Shown: positions 42,966 to 55,269 of the stretch, piece by piece
Numbering within the stretch: the first letter of the stretch is position 1
How the letters are laid out: every line of letters begins with the position of its first letter
Source: Diphasiastrum complanatum
Taxonomy: Eukaryota; Streptophyta; Lycopodiopsida; Lycopodiales; Lycopodiaceae
Direction of reading: 5' to 3'
Length of the DNA: 64,000 nucleotides
Assembly (NCBI GenBank): GCA_029204225.1
Contig: CM055102.1
Location: 30,603,632 to 30,667,631, forward strand
The notes under the pieces: model-generated
Told to the model about the DNA's origin: nothing
Database searches by the model: none
The model's input: the letters and a program-made list of their open reading frames with translations, nothing else
Made by a program: the position numbers and the translations under genes

Positions 42966-44961
42966 CACTACAAGAATTGTCGCGATTTTCAACACGATTT
43001 TTGACGTGAAATCGCATTTTATTTTATTTTTTGAATCTACGCGGGCTTCGAAAAATGCGTTGCTATAGGGTCGTCGGAATCCGTCGCATTTAAAATCCGT
43101 CGGAATCCGACGCCAAGCCCAAAACCGTCAACCGGCCGGTAAAAACATTTTTTAAAGAACATGCCACATGGACGTCGGAATCCGATGGCTCGGCCACGTG
43201 GAAAAAAAAAACCTGAAATTTTTTTTTTGCCACGCGTCAGAATCCGACGTCCACGTGGAAACAAAAAATTTGAATTTTTTTTTTAGCCACGTGGAGGACG
43301 TCGGATTCCGACGTCCACGTGGCCGGGTCGTCGGAATCTGACATCCACATGGCAAAAAGAAAACCGTGAATTTTTTTTTCCATTTTTTTTCCACGTGGAC
43401 ATCGGATTCCAACAGAAAAAAAAAATTCCATTTTTTCTATTTTGCCACATGGTCGTCGGAATCCGACACTTTTTTTTTTCCTTCAAAATCTGATGGATTT
43501 TAAATGTGTCAGGATTTCGACACTGCTAAAAAATAGAAAAAAGCTAAAATCATGATACGAATTCTTACTTCAGTGTGGAGATTATGACAAGAACTACAAA
43601 TATACTATGTATGGCATATAGTACTACATAGTAATTAACCTCTTACAATTGTTTCAAACACGCAGAATGAATATTTAGATCAACTATAATTCACAATATT
43701 AATCAAGTCACTAATACACTACGAACCCATTCATTAATTGGTATGGAAACTAGCATAATTGCAACCAAACATACTCCAATCGACAGAAATTCGAAGTGCA
43801 TACGAAAAATAAATGATTACGGAAAATAACATAGATGAAATGAACTGAAAATAGATAAACCCATACCTATTTATGAGTGCATATGCATGTAGCTGGAAAG
43901 CGAAGAAGTTCTAGTCATGAATGTTTCAATTGATTCTACTATGTTTGTCACTTTGCTTCTGTCCTTTGCTAGGACAGAACTGCTCTCAACTAGAACAACC
44001 ACGAGGGCTCCCATTGACAATAAATCAGTGAGTTCTCAATGGTCGTTGATAGATCAGCTTTAGACAACAGTTGCAAACTCTCTTTTTTCATGGTCATGAA
44101 GGCTCAGTTAGCTGAGTCTTTGATCTGATAACTAGCTTAGTGATGGCTTTCCTTCATATCCAATACTCATAGGCATAGTGAAGGCTTGCAAAGTAGTAGC
44201 AGCGATGGTCAGATGTATTATAGAGGTAGCGATGTTAATAATCACATCTCTCAACTCTCTTTTGGAAATCAGTAATAATCCTTCAGTATTTTGGAAGTCA
44301 ACGTTCAATTCCTCAATGGCTATAATGTGATTGAATGGTTAGGTGGCTCACTAATCTAGCAACGATGGTAGGTCGGCTCTCCAAATATCTTGCAAGGAAA
44401 ACTGGGTTCTTACTCACATAGCAGAGATAATTAAGCACCCCATAGCCAAGATATCTCAAGCTTCCAACGGAGATAATGAGTCAATGGCACTTTTCAAAGT
44501 TCATTTTGAGTTCTGATTTTCTACCAAGCATGCTGCACTAGCTTTCTCTACCTGATATCTCATTTTACAGCCGATCTCCAACAATCTCCTGCAAGAATAA
44601 AAAATAAGAAGACCCTAGAAATATAACGCGGCTTTGAGAATTCGGTCACGGACGTCGGATTCTGACATCTGTATTATTCATCGGAATTCGACGTCCGCTT
44701 TATGCTTTTTCTTTAATGCACGGACAGGTGATGTCATCCATTTAAAAAGGTGCAGTCTCCGAAATGGGATGTCGGATTCCGACATTTTTACTGGCCGTCA
44801 GAATTCGACGTCCGTAAAAAAAAAAAATTAGCAAATTTTTTTTTTTTCGACAATTTTTTTTTTTGTGTCGGATTCCGGCATATTATTATGTCGGATTCCG
44901 ACGGATTATGAAATTTTTCCGTCGGAAACTTGTGTCGAAAATCGCACATTTTGTTGTTGTG
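42966..44961. mobile_element. Non-autonomous CACTA (En/Spm-type) DNA transposon, about 2.0 kb
   Basis: The left end is CACTACAAGAATTGTCGCGA. The right end, read inward on the minus strand, is CACAACAACAAAATGTGCGA, and both lead into GATTTTCRACAC. The bases outside are TGC on the left and TGT on the right, a near-match to a 3-bp target duplication. Subterminal zones (43060-43520 and 44640-44935) are packed with GTCGGAATCCGACG in both orientations. Those on the left alternate with CCACGTGG and poly-T or poly-A runs. Such motif-dense ends are where CACTA transposases bind. The centre (43560-44630) has no ORF, so transposase would be supplied elsewhere. Confidence 0.85.
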
Positions 44962-46439
44962 TGTATAGATTTACTTTGCACATCGCCCATAATAACTTCA
45001 GAAAATTATTCGATAGTGCAGTTGAAAAGACAAAGTTGTTTACCCTACAATGTAAAATACATAGTACTATATTTAATGTAATAGATTTAGTCTTATAAAT
45101 TTAACAAACAGCCTTAGCAAATTTAAAAATAATAATTGTATTCAATGCTACATTTAAAAAACAATCCACATTTATTGAAATATTTGCTATAGATAAACAA
45201 ATTCGACACTCTGTAAGGTTTCTAGATCTAAAGCGACACTCTTTACACTTTCTAGCACATCTTATTCACATTTCTTAATGGTCTATCACTTGTCTACTCC
45301 ATATATATTCCTTGAAATATGCTCTAAAATCAATCACTTATCTAAATATTCATTATGGAATTAAAAAAAATGACTGACTTGTTTTCAAAAGTTTTTCCAT
45401 AGTTAAATGCTAATAATCAAATTCTAATTTTGCCATTTACTTTTTGCAATATCTAACACCTCTAAAAATCAAAACATTCATTATTTGCAATAAGAATAAA
45501 AACTTATCTAGTCACAATCATCAATATATTTCTCTCAGCTAGTCTGTTGTGGCTCTCCTATATATTAAAATATTAATTTTTAAACATATTGTTAAGAGTT
45601 GTAATTATCATTCATAAGATATAAATAAACAAATCATTTTAAAAAATCAAAAAAAAAAGATGTGTAAAGATTTAGAATTTTTTGAGAAGTCAATTTGTCT
45701 TGTTTTTTATGTTTTAAATGAAAGTATCAATCTATATTTAATCTTAGATGTTACGTCTCGGGGTAATCCCAGTTGACCAGGCCTTGACTATGGGTGCCAA
45801 GAATAGTCCACTTGATGGTCCTAATTTATATAGTATTTAGCCGTAATGAGTAATATTGGTTTTGGAAGTTAGGATTAGGCTTCTTGGAGGTGGCTACCTA
45901 CCTATACTTATGGCTTAATTTGGAATACCTTGGCTAGGAGGGCATGGTAGGAACCTACACAAGAAATGTCATAATTCTTGTCATTTTATTCATTATATCT
46001 TGTGTTAGAGTATCATTGATACTCGTTAACTAGTACTAGTCCTTGTGCTACTCATAACTGGATTTACCCTTGTGCGTGGTTATGGTAGTACATGATGCAT
46101 CAAATATAATAAAGTAACCAAACATGTGTACTAAAATCAATAAAAATAATGGATACTTGACCATTTGAACTAAAATTGTTGATCTTTATAATTTTTGTAT
46201 TGGTTTTTGTTCTGTTGATGAAAGCTATTTCAGGAGGATGATTATATAAAGTTTTTATCTACAAATAGGCAAGGGTCGATAATTAGAGCTCAAACATTTT
46301 TCCAAATTCTACTTTGTTAATGCATCAAAGGCTAGAAACATTAATTGATTTGTAGAATCAAAATAAGATACCAGTGTCTCAAATTTAATAGTTATATTTG
46401 TAGTTGTTGTTAGTATTCACTAATAAATGTCATATCAAT
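44962..46439. other. AT-rich sequence without recognised genes
   Basis: No supported ORF. TGTTACGTCTCGGGGTAATC near 45748 has the look of a gypsy LTR start, but neither a partner LTR nor a primer site was seen. Confidence 0.4.
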
Positions 46440-46737
46440 CTAACTCAGGACAAGAAATTCAAAATTACTGAATGATTGTATTTATCGAAAGTCAAACTAC
46501 TTCAAATTTCAAAGGATGCAAAATATAAATGAACTAATAAGTTATTGTATCTTGGACATATAATAATATCATGGATTGATAATTGATTGTGGTAAAATCA
46601 AGAAAAAGTTTCTAGAACTATCAAATAATTAAAGTCTTTTTTATGCTTTTATTTTCAAAATTTATTAAGGAGTATGCAAAAGTTGTAGCACCCCTCCATT
46701 CGCTTCTATACATGGTGAGAAGTATGAAGGAAGGCCT
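46440..46737 (+). pseudogene. Ty3/gypsy RT C-terminal scrap
   Basis: The segment contains LGHIIISWID and, after stops, KFIKEYAKVVAPLHSLL. This is the usual gypsy sequence between RT and RNase H (YLGHIIS...FIKxYAKxVAPLHxLL). It abuts the minus-strand copia C at about 46738. Confidence 0.7.
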
Positions 46738-49312
46738 TGAATAAACGTTGCAATCAGCAATGCTTGGTTTGAATCCTTGTTCAATGAGAAATGTGTTGAT
46801 CCTCTGAAACCAAGCTCTGGCAGACTGTTTCAAGCCATACAGTGCTTTGTGGAGTTTACAAACATGATGTTTCATGCCTTCCAGAACGTATCCTTTGGGC
46901 TGGATCATGTAGATATCTTCTTGTATGACTCCATTCAAATAGGCTGTTTGTACATCAAGTTGATGTACTTCGACGTCGACAGCTGCAACATAAGACAAGA
47001 GCATTCGGATCGACGAATGTTTGAAGACTGGACTAAAAGTCTCACTATAGTCGACATTTGAGATCTGTGTGAATCCTCGTGCTACTAGTCTAGCCTTCCT
47101 TCGATCAATTGCTCCGTTGGCATTATATTTGATCTTAAAGATCCATTTGCAATCAATAATATTACAGCCAATAGGAGCTTCGACTTATGACCATGTCTGA
47201 TTCTTGATCAGAGAGGAATACTCTCTGTCCATGGCTTCTCTCCAGAGATCAGAGTCTGGTTGGCTAAGTGCCTCTTTGACTGTCGTCGGTTCCTACATTA
47301 AGAGATAGACAGACTCAAGAGTATACCTTGTGGGCTATGTGCGCACTTGGCTTGATCTTCTGGGAGGATTCGACTGATGAACCACTCTTGGGACTTGTTG
47401 TTGGGTAGCAGCAACATCTTTGTCTGATTCACTATCTCGAAGTGGGTCGACAATAGACACGTCTGAGCTAGAAGCTCGGATTGTCATGTCAATGGCAGGA
47501 GATGTAGGTTCTTCTTGAGCAATATCCTTGCCTTTCAGGTCGACGAACTGATTCTCAATAAAGACTGTATCCCGACTATACCAGATTTGTTGGGTATCAG
47601 GATCGTACAACTTGTAGGTGTTATCAGACAAAGTATATCCGATCAGGATGGTCTTGAGACCTTGGAAGTCCAATTTCTTCCTTGTGTCTTTTGGGATCTA
47701 CGCGTAGGCAATGCACCCGAATACTCTTAGGTTCTTCAAAGAAGGCTTAGAGCCTGTCCACACCTCGTGGGATGTCTTGTCTAAGAGGGCCTTGGTCGAA
47801 CAACTATCATGGAGGTAAGATACAATGGAGACAACTTCAGTCCAGAATCTCTTGGGCAACGATGCATGTGATAGCATACACTTAGCAGATTCGACCAGAG
47901 TACGGTTCTTCCTCTCAGCTAAGCCATTAGACTAAGGATTGTAAGGAGTGATGAATTGATGCTCAATGCCTTGGCTTTGGTAGTACTCCTTAAACTCGAC
48001 AGATATATTCTCCATCGTTGTCTGACCTTTGGACCTTGATCGTCCTTCCAGTCTCCTTTTTTGCACGCTTCTTGAAGATTCTGAAGCAGTTGAAGGTTCT
48101 GATTTCTTCTTTATGAAATACACCATCGTCCTTCTAGAAAATTCGTCAATAAAGGTTATAAAATACTTGGCATCCTTCAGCGAAGGATTTTTCATCAGGC
48201 CACAAATATTTGAATGTACAATGTCTAGTAATCCTCTAGCAATATGCCTTAAATGGTTTTCTAGTATGTATACCAACTAGACAGTCTTGACAGACAGGTA
48301 ACTCGATTTTTTTGCGAGGATAGTCGAGATCAAGAACAATAGGTTGTCTAGACATTCGTTGTACAGTAGCATGATTTAAATGACCAAGTCTATAATGCCA
48401 AAGTAAACCTTTATTTGAATGAATTGAAGTATTGAGAGCCTGACTAGAGGCAGAAAAGCAATGACTTAATTTATACAAGTATTTATGTCTCTTTTTGAAT
48501 GCTAGGATCTTGCCTGTCCTATCAACTATTTTACACTGATCACATTCGAATTCTACTCTGTGTCCTAGATCTGTGATTCTACTTACAGAGAGAAAATTCA
48601 TAGATAACTTTGGTACATATAGGACTTTAGAGAGTAGCTTAGATTGATCATTTGTAAAGCATAATCTTACAGTGCCTTCACCTTTAATAGCTTGTGTGCT
48701 ATTGTCGCCAAGGTGAACAAATTTTTGAGTACTGTAAGCTGTATAGGACTCGAAGCCAATGAGGCTAGTAATGTGCTGAGTGGCTCCGGAATCCAAGAAC
48801 CAATAACTGTCGCCAGATGCTCCTTGATGGTTGGTCATGAAGGCATCATGATCTGTTTCTTGAATAGGCTATGGAACTTCTGCAGCTGCATTCGCCACTT
48901 GATTCGACTGCCCTTTGCTGTTGTTCTTCGCTTGAAGTATGCGACAATCTTGTATGTCGAGGTTGTTTCGTTTGTAGTATCTACAAAACAGCTTCTTCTT
49001 AGTCTGTGGATTCGACTATTCCTTGTGCTGAGTTGGTTTCTGGTCTGGCTTTGATTGCTTCGGGCCTTTCTTCTTCTTCTGCTTTGTCATGCTCTTGTTG
49101 GTGTACAAGGTGTGAGAATCAGCTGAAGAACTCGAGGTTTCGTTCCTTCGCGTGTCTTCCTGCAACAACATAGTAATGACTCTCGAAAGAGTCAATTCTG
49201 GATGAGTCGTGATGATCATCACCCAGTTGTCATAAAAACTTGACAAGCTTGTAAGCAGTTGCATCACTACATCTTAATCGTCTATGATATATCCGACAGT
49301 GGCCATTTGTCT
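46738..49312 (-). pseudogene. Copia family C gag to RT, long minus copy
   Basis: Read from 49312 leftwards: gag end (MQLLTSLSSFYDNWV), Lys-rich linker, a knuckle remnant, and protease FLDSGATQHITS with the catalytic DSG intact. Pre-integrase has LLWHYRLGHLNHATVQRMSR, CQDC. Integrase has FITFIDEFSRRTMVYFIKKK and HQFITPYNP, then a stop and GLAERKNRTLVESA. The linker is LDFQGLKTILIGY to NPPRRSSQVRT. RT has CKWIFKIKYNANGAIDRRKA, VHQLDVQTAYLNGVIQEDIY, and LYGLKQSARAWFQRI, ending at DCNVYS before the catalytic YVDD. It carries few stops and is the best preserved copia in the window. Its LTRs are absent: gag is cut at 49312 and RT at 46738. Confidence 0.92.
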
Positions 49313-49429
49313 TAAACATTACAAGTAAAATAAATAAAAAAATTAATTTAAAAAAAAAAATTAAATATAATTATGAGCTAAAATATGAATTAATAATCCA
49401 GGAACTTAAAAACTTACCATACAGCATTT

Positions 49430-52139
49430 TCTATTCCCGCATTATAGAAGTTAGTAGAGCTTTTTGTACTGAAGCTGATTGCCACGAAGAATGCAAAATA
49501 ACAACTCAATAAGTTGGAGAAGTTGTGACTTCAAGAAAATCCTATATAAAACTATGGATTTCAGTGAATTTGAAGGGGGAATCATCATTTAATGATTCCT
49601 TCATCTGAAATCCATATGGTATACCGGCAATACAGAGTGTATATTGTCTTTTTTTTTTTAAAATTTTGAAATTTCTCTACAATTGCCCTCCTCAACCGAG
49701 TAAAAGCATGGTTGATCATCGACACTTTTGGGAAGGTAGGTCTCTAATGGATCTTCCTCCGCAATGGTCTCACCCCGTGCTAATCTCTCCCTGTCCCTTT
49801 TTCTGCTTTTGCCTTCAGAATATGTCTCTTGAATTGCTCTGGAAGGACTTTGTTTTTGTTATCTTTGGGAGACTGAAAAAGAAAAAGCTATGCTTAGCAT
49901 GGGAGACAAAAAATATAAAATAGAATAGGAGACTTAACTTATCAAAAAAATAATATAAAGAAAAAGCCATGCTTAGCATAGGAGACATAGAATATAGAAA
50001 AAAAACAATTAATAAGCACTTATGCTAAGCATGGGTGAAATAAATATCATGTCTCTAAACAAAATCAGAAATGGACTCAAAGCTTCATTTCAGCTGCTCA
50101 GAGGATAAAGCCTCTAGTACTCATCGAAATCTTAACAATTTAACCGTGTCACAAGGGCTTCTTAAACTTTCATAAATAATTTATGTCTGCATTTAAAAAT
50201 TATAATTGTTAAAAATCCAACAAAATCACTTTATTACAAAAAGTAACATGAAAATAAATATTTAGATTATGACTATTACCTTTGAAATTCTTTTTCCATT
50301 TCGGCCAAAGAAAGTTGACCATCGGCAACTCTAGAAAAAACACTTATTATTAGCTCTGAAGAGCTAATCTCTTGCATGTTCTTCCATTCTAATATTCCCA
50401 TTTATGTAGGGATTGGCTTCAGAGTTTGAGTGTTGACAACTTTTTTCTTTGACCTTGAGGCACCCTGAGCAGGTTGGCCTTTTATTTGAAAAGTTTTCCA
50501 TTTGTCAAAAAATTTATCGACAAGGGCCCACACCTAAAATTAAAAACAAAATTTATTAGATAGTATTAAAATTGAGCTCAAAATTTTAGTCTAATAAAAA
50601 TAATTTAAAAGAATTATAGCATATATTATGACCAAAGCATTCCATGACGAGCATAGAAAAAAGAAAATACCTGGTCACTGCGAAAAATAGACTGAAAAAA
50701 ATTATCATATTTTGCAAGGCTCTGCTTAAGATTTTTCGAATCAAAAGACATGTCTGTCTCTTGAGCACAGAGTGTTTTCAGCTCAAGTTGATACAAATCT
50801 CCTGCTTTGGAGACTCTCGTGTATTCTTTGTGAAAGAATCAGATTCTTTGAATGACGGATTCTTTGAATGACGGTCATTTTCATTTGATAATCTTGATCA
50901 ATGTTATCATCCTAAGCCAATAATTTGCTTCTTCCACAGTTAGGCCAGCAAATGCAATTGCACTCACAGTTCGAAAGGATGGAATATGGGGATACTCTTG
51001 AGATAACTGTTTTTGGGCTTTTAAACTGTGTATGAAAAAAAAGGAGTAACTATGGCCTGTGTATGATCTTTAAATTTTATTTTTAAGTTATGTACATGTG
51101 TTTCATTTGGTTCTCTTACTTCCATTGGCCTGTCTCCTGTTATTGGGTCTACAAGTGGCCTATCACATTGATTTATATATAAAACTAAAGTTGTTTCTTA
51201 AATATTTTTTATTTTATGAATATCTTCCCTTAATTTAGCAAGCTCAAAGGTATCTTGCAAGGGGCGGATGGAGGCACCAGGTAAGGACATCGATGGTTCA
51301 GTCGTGGGTTTCTTGCTTTCAACAGATGGAATGGACTTGTGGTGATGTGTAGCCATGATCTTTGGGCGTGAGTTGGGTCTAGTGGGAGATGACTCATAAA
51401 TATTATGAGATCTTTTTGTTTTGGGATGAGGGACCACTACAGTATCATCCTCAATGTTTTCCGAGACTGGCTTTGTGACCTGAGCAGTGGTAGAAGCAGG
51501 CTTGTGAGGTGCAATAGATACATCTTTTGACTGGATCTTTTCCCTCAACAATCGCAGCTAGAGACATTTTTAAGCATTGCTTCATGCTTTGGACAGAAAC
51601 AGAAAACAAATTTAAAATATAATGAGAAAAGGCATTTGTACTGGCTATGCTCACAACACATGACAACTCAATTTACAAAAATGTTTTTTACTTAAAAGTT
51701 CTTAGAATTTTATATTTAGTAACCACTATGCTAAGCATGAAACAAAAGTAAACAAACATGAAAAAAAATATGTTTTATAATTACACACCAAAGTAACTAG
51801 AGCTTTATCAAAATAGGCTTTTATGGCCTTGTCCTGGCAAAGTCGAATTTTTATCATAGTCTCGTTCAGAATGAAAATAGAATGAGACTTATCTGTCTTC
51901 TTTACAAGCACGTTCACAAAACCTTCTTCCTCATCCTCATCTGGTTGATCAACAAGCAATCTTCCTTGAATTTTGAACTGTGAGTCTCCCCTGCCAGGCT
52001 TCTCAGCTAAATGAATAAAAAGCTCAGACAACTTTGTCTAGTTGACCCCTCTGGTGAAGTTTTACATGAATTTCTTCTTATCTTTCAGTGGAATATCTTG
52101 AGGTTTACCCAAAATTTTAAAAGAAATCCTCGACATTTC
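49430..52139 (-). pseudogene. Unrecognised multi-exon gene (minus), stops present
   Basis: Exon-like pieces with donors can be drawn from right to left. Exon 1 starts at ATG 52139 (MSRISFKILGKPQDIPLKDK), has two stops, then LSELFIHLAEKPGRGDSQFK and FVNVLVKKTDKSHSIFIL, ending near 51790 at TTG|GTGTGT. A second piece (51551-51198) is Pro, Ser, Thr-rich (KRSHNIYESSPTRPNSRPK). A third (about 50990-50890) has EYPHIPSFRTVSAIAFAGLT. A fourth (to about 50670) has KSLAKYDNFF-like sequence ending FRSDQ|GTATTT. A fifth (50532-50277) has VWALVDKFFDKWKTFQIKG and ADGQLSLAEMEKEFQR|GTAATA. A last one ends MLY|GTAAG at 49422. I know no family. The palindrome TATGCTNAGCATA occurs in its introns and densely upstream of exon 1. 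Confidence 0.45.
49887..50035. repeat. Three intronic copies of the TATGCTNAGCATA palindrome
   Basis: GCTATGCTTAGCATGGGAGAC (near 49887), GCCATGCTTAGCATAGGAGAC (49966-49986) and CTTATGCTAAGCATGGG (50019-50035) share the core of the array at 52356-52809. Another single copy, ACTATGCTAAGCATGAA, is at 51725-51741. Confidence 0.8.
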
Positions 52140-52355
52140 AAAGATTATTAGAGACAATCAAGATAAAAGATTCTTTAGAAAAGTTTCAAACATTACCTTA
52201 ATGAAAATACCGAAAACTTTAAATAGACAAGCAATTTTTGTGAAAAATCTCTAAAAATCATAACATAAAATCCAACACATTTTCCTACTAAAACATCTAA
52301 AAAGTTTCACTTTTCTCAAAGTAAGCCTTGTAAAACGAGAAAAATACAAGTAACG

Positions 52356-52809
52356 ACCTATGCTTAGCATAAGTTGCGTCAATAGTCCTCTTCTAACCTA
52401 TGCTAAGCATAGGTTAGAAAGTAGCATGCGAAGACATCCTATGTTGAGCATAGGTGGGACTAGAGGCCGTGAGTGACGACCTATGCTGATCATAGGTTAG
52501 AAGAGTTCCAGAGATGCAACCTATGCTCAACATAGGTCGAAACATGGAAAGAATAGAAACATCCCGCCGGCTTCCTATGCTGAGCATAGGTTGTTACTTA
52601 GGAAATGAACACAACCTATGCTAAGCATAGGTTAGAGGAGGACTAAGGATGCAATCTATGCTCAACATAGGTCGAAACATGGTAAGAATAGAAACATCCC
52701 ACCGGCATCCTATGTTGAGCATAGGTTGTCACTTAGGACCCGAACACAACCTATGCTCAGCATAGGTTAGAAGAGAGGACTCGTGCAGCCACCTATGATG
52801 AGCATAGGT
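52356..52809. repeat. Array of eleven 19-bp palindromes ACCTATGCTNAGCATAGGT
   Basis: Copies start at 52356, 52396, 52437, 52479, 52519, 52573, 52614, 52654, 52708, 52749 and 52791. Most are perfect or differ at one or two bases. The spacing is 40 to 54 bases. Copies 5-7 and 8-10 with their spacers form a higher-order direct repeat of 135 bp. The copy at 52396 extends to a 29-bp palindrome (TTCTAACC...GGTTAGAA). The array lies between exon 1 of the minus-strand gene and a copia LTR. Confidence 0.95.
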
Positions 52810-52863
52810 CACCCAAGTTTTAAAAAGATGAACACTAGCTAAAATTTGAATATTTAGTAATGT

Positions 52864-53666
52864 TGTCAGAAGTGGTGAACTCCTGCAACTTTGCCGTAGC
52901 ACGAACAAGAAATGAAGGTCGAACGAGAATGATTCGCGATAGTCAACGTGTCTTTGACTCGAAGCACGAACAATTCGCGAATCATTCGTGAATTGTAAAG
53001 ACACCTTTAGGACTGCAAACTGCAAAGGGGTGCAAAACGAAAGACTACAAAAGAAATGAAAAGAATGAAAGCAAATGATAGATTACGAAACAAACGAAAA
53101 AGAATCTTTCCCGCTGCCAGCTGGCAGCTCAACGGGCTTCACGCCCAACTAAAACGAATGGCAATGACAGAGACTAACTAACTAGCTGATTAGCGTTAAC
53201 TAGTCTTGTGATTCTATGTTTTAGCTATCTTGTGAACTGCACACAGTGGAGGTATAAACAATCCTCTTTGGATCATAACTAGTAATCTGAATGCAGAGAT
53301 CTGTAAGAGACAGAGAGAGAGAGGTAGCGAGTAGAGCAGAAAAATACTAGAAACTATGGTTGTGCATGAAAGTCTGCCAACGAGCAGAACACAATGAAAG
53401 AGTAGAGTGTCATTCCGCCAACGAGTGAGACACTGACGATCTCGCTCTAAAAACTAAACTGATGAAACAGTCATTCTATTTTCGTGCATTTCTCTAACTT
53501 GTGCTATCATTTGTCTTGATTGCTAGAATAGAATGTGTTATGTGATGTGTAGTCGCATGTCTGGGATTCTGTAAAAAGCTTTCGCGCAAAAGAAAATTCA
53601 ACGACACAAAATGGTTTGTGAATAAGAAGATGAAGACGAAAAGAGAACCGCCTCGCTTCCGCGACA
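52864..53666 (+). mobile_element. Copia family A 5' LTR
   Basis: It starts TGTCAGAAGTGGTGAACTCC and ends GCGACA. It carries ATTCGCGA motifs near 52935-52990, a GAGAGAGAGAG run near 53318 and the CCGCCAACGAGTGAGACACT block. The end is fixed by the primer site TGGTATTAGAG at 53667-53677. Confidence 0.88.
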
Positions 53667-53731
53667 TGGTATTAGAGTCGACAAGTTATCACTACCAATA
53701 TCCCAGCAGTGATTCTTCCAGACAACACAAT

Positions 53732-54738
53732 ATGGCTACAACAATCCGGACAAGAGTGGCAATCAGTCTCGATGGCCCAAATTACAGACTCTGAAAATTT
53801 AAAATCAAAACGCTTCTGAAGGGTGAAGGCATCTGGTCAGTGACCGAGCTCTCAGAGGTGCAGCCTCCAGAGGGAGACCTGAGGAGAGCTGAATGGATCT
53901 GAAAAGATGAGTGTGCAATGGAGATCATCGTTTCATCCATAAATGAAGATCTACTCATGCAGATTGAAGACTGCGAAAGCAGCCATGCAGCATGGGAAAG
54001 ATTGAAGCAGAAGTATGAAGTGAGGATTGCAGCTTTAGTCATGTACCTTCACAATCAGCTGCAATCAATATGGTGGGATGGCAATCAGTTTGATCTTTGC
54101 TCAACTCGCTGCATCAGGACAAGAGCACCAGGTCCCAACACCATAGCAGCTGATGTACTTCATGAAATCTCTACCAATGTCCTATCAGGCGCTGAGAATG
54201 CTCATATTGAGTCTACCAGATATGACATTCGACAAAGCAGTCAATCTTGTCGCTGATGAGAGACTGAGGAGAGACCAAGGAGAGGGAAGCAGTGATCAAG
54301 AGAAGGCTCTCTTCATGAAAAGAAAGAAGAAGAACAAGAACAAGGCAAGATTCGAGAAGATGAACTCCTCGAATCAGCAATCTTCTTCCTGCGATCATTG
54401 CCACACGCTAGGTCATACAACCAACAAATATTGGTTCAATCTAGAAATACCTTGCATGCACTACAAGAAGAAAGGACGTTCTGCATACAATTGCAGATTT
54501 AATCCAAAATGAAAAACAAATCTGAAAAGAAAAATGTTGCAAAGTCATCAAAGGATGCTGAAAGAGGTGACAAAGCTTTCACGATACTCGATGAAGATTC
54601 AACAAGCTACTCTGAACATGACTACAATGTAGTCATTGATTCAGGAGCAACATCAAACATAACCTGCAACAAGAAGGTCTTGATCGACTTTCATGAACTC
54701 GAAAACAACAGAGCAGTGATTCTAGAAAGAAATTGAAG
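53732..54738 (+). pseudogene. Copia family A gag, knuckles and protease start
   Basis: ATG 53732 opens MATTIRTRVAISLDG. A TGA at 53792-53794 replaces the conserved Trp of NYRLWKF, and a second stop follows near 53900. The frame continues MQIEDCESSHAAWERLKQKY, then shifts frame to MYFMKSLPMSYQALRMLILS. Knuckle-like CDHCHTLGHTTNKYW has lost its last Cys. The second, YKKKGRSAYNC, is followed by another frame change to the protease NVVIDSGATSNITCNKKVL, with DSG intact. It ends at 54736 where family ii sequence starts. It is a sister copy of 8046-9535. Confidence 0.9.
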
Positions 54739-54740
54739 AA

Positions 54741-55269
54741 TTAAGATCAAACTTCTTTTTATGAAGTAAGAATGAGAGAAATTACTATTTGTGTGCAACA
54801 GTGAGGCCGGACAAAAACTCATTTTATTATTTTTTGAATGCTTTGGAGGTTTGTCACAAAGCTTACAAAGTAGTTCACGCAATTGGAAACTCACGACTTC
54901 AACGAATGCATGCACGACTTCAGAAAGACCCAACATTACGGGGATCCTTACAGGGTCAAATTGTTTCTCCAGATGCTTTAAATGCAACTACTTGGCTAAA
55001 GCATTTCATAGATGTGCATGGAGAGAAATTGCCTAATTTCTTATATTTTCACTTGTCGGATAATTTTACAAAATTAGAAATATTTTTGATGTACAAAGAG
55101 TTTGCCAAAACAAAAAATGTTCCCTATTTGAGTTACTCGTATTTTCTTAGAATTTGGAAAAGAGATTTTGGACTGGTAAAGATTCTCAAAAAATCACAAA
55201 TGACAGTATGCTCCACTTGCGAGTTGTTAAAGTCTGCAAAACAACTTGCAAAGACTAATGATGAGAAAG
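54741..55269 (+). pseudogene. Gene family ii, exon 1 region
   Basis: The frame reads NERNYYLCATVRPDKNSF, then LEVCHKAYKVVHAIGNSRLQ, TWLKHFIDVHGEKLPNFLYF, IFLMYKEFAKTKN, YFLRIWKRDFGLVKILKKSQ and the CxxC end VCSTCELLKSAKQLA. It ends at a donor AAAG|GTAAAT at 55269-55270. The layout (WLxxxxxxxGexxP, a YxxW(K)xxF block, then a CxxC) matches the first half of large multi-copy families whose second half has DGMDQ and VGHTHDQID motifs. That second half is at 62638-63360. I recall such proteins as uncharacterised integrase-like families, possibly listed under DUF7869; this is from memory. The left side is cut by copia A near 54738, so the start is lost. Confidence 0.65.

Noticed and set aside
43037-43486. 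Minus ORFs rich in Lys, Phe and Arg inside the CACTA element
   Set aside because: They are produced by the GTCGGAATCCGAC repeats and poly-T runs and have no protein motif.
45748-46100. Solo LTR starting TGTTACGTCTCGGGG
   Set aside because: It has a plausible start but no paired copy, no matching end, no target duplication and no primer site.
52356-52809. CRISPR array
   Set aside because: Repeats with unique-looking spacers and palindromic symmetry resemble one, but the context is plant-type nuclear DNA with introns and retrotransposons. Spacing varies, spacers themselves repeat (135-bp unit), and no cas gene is present.
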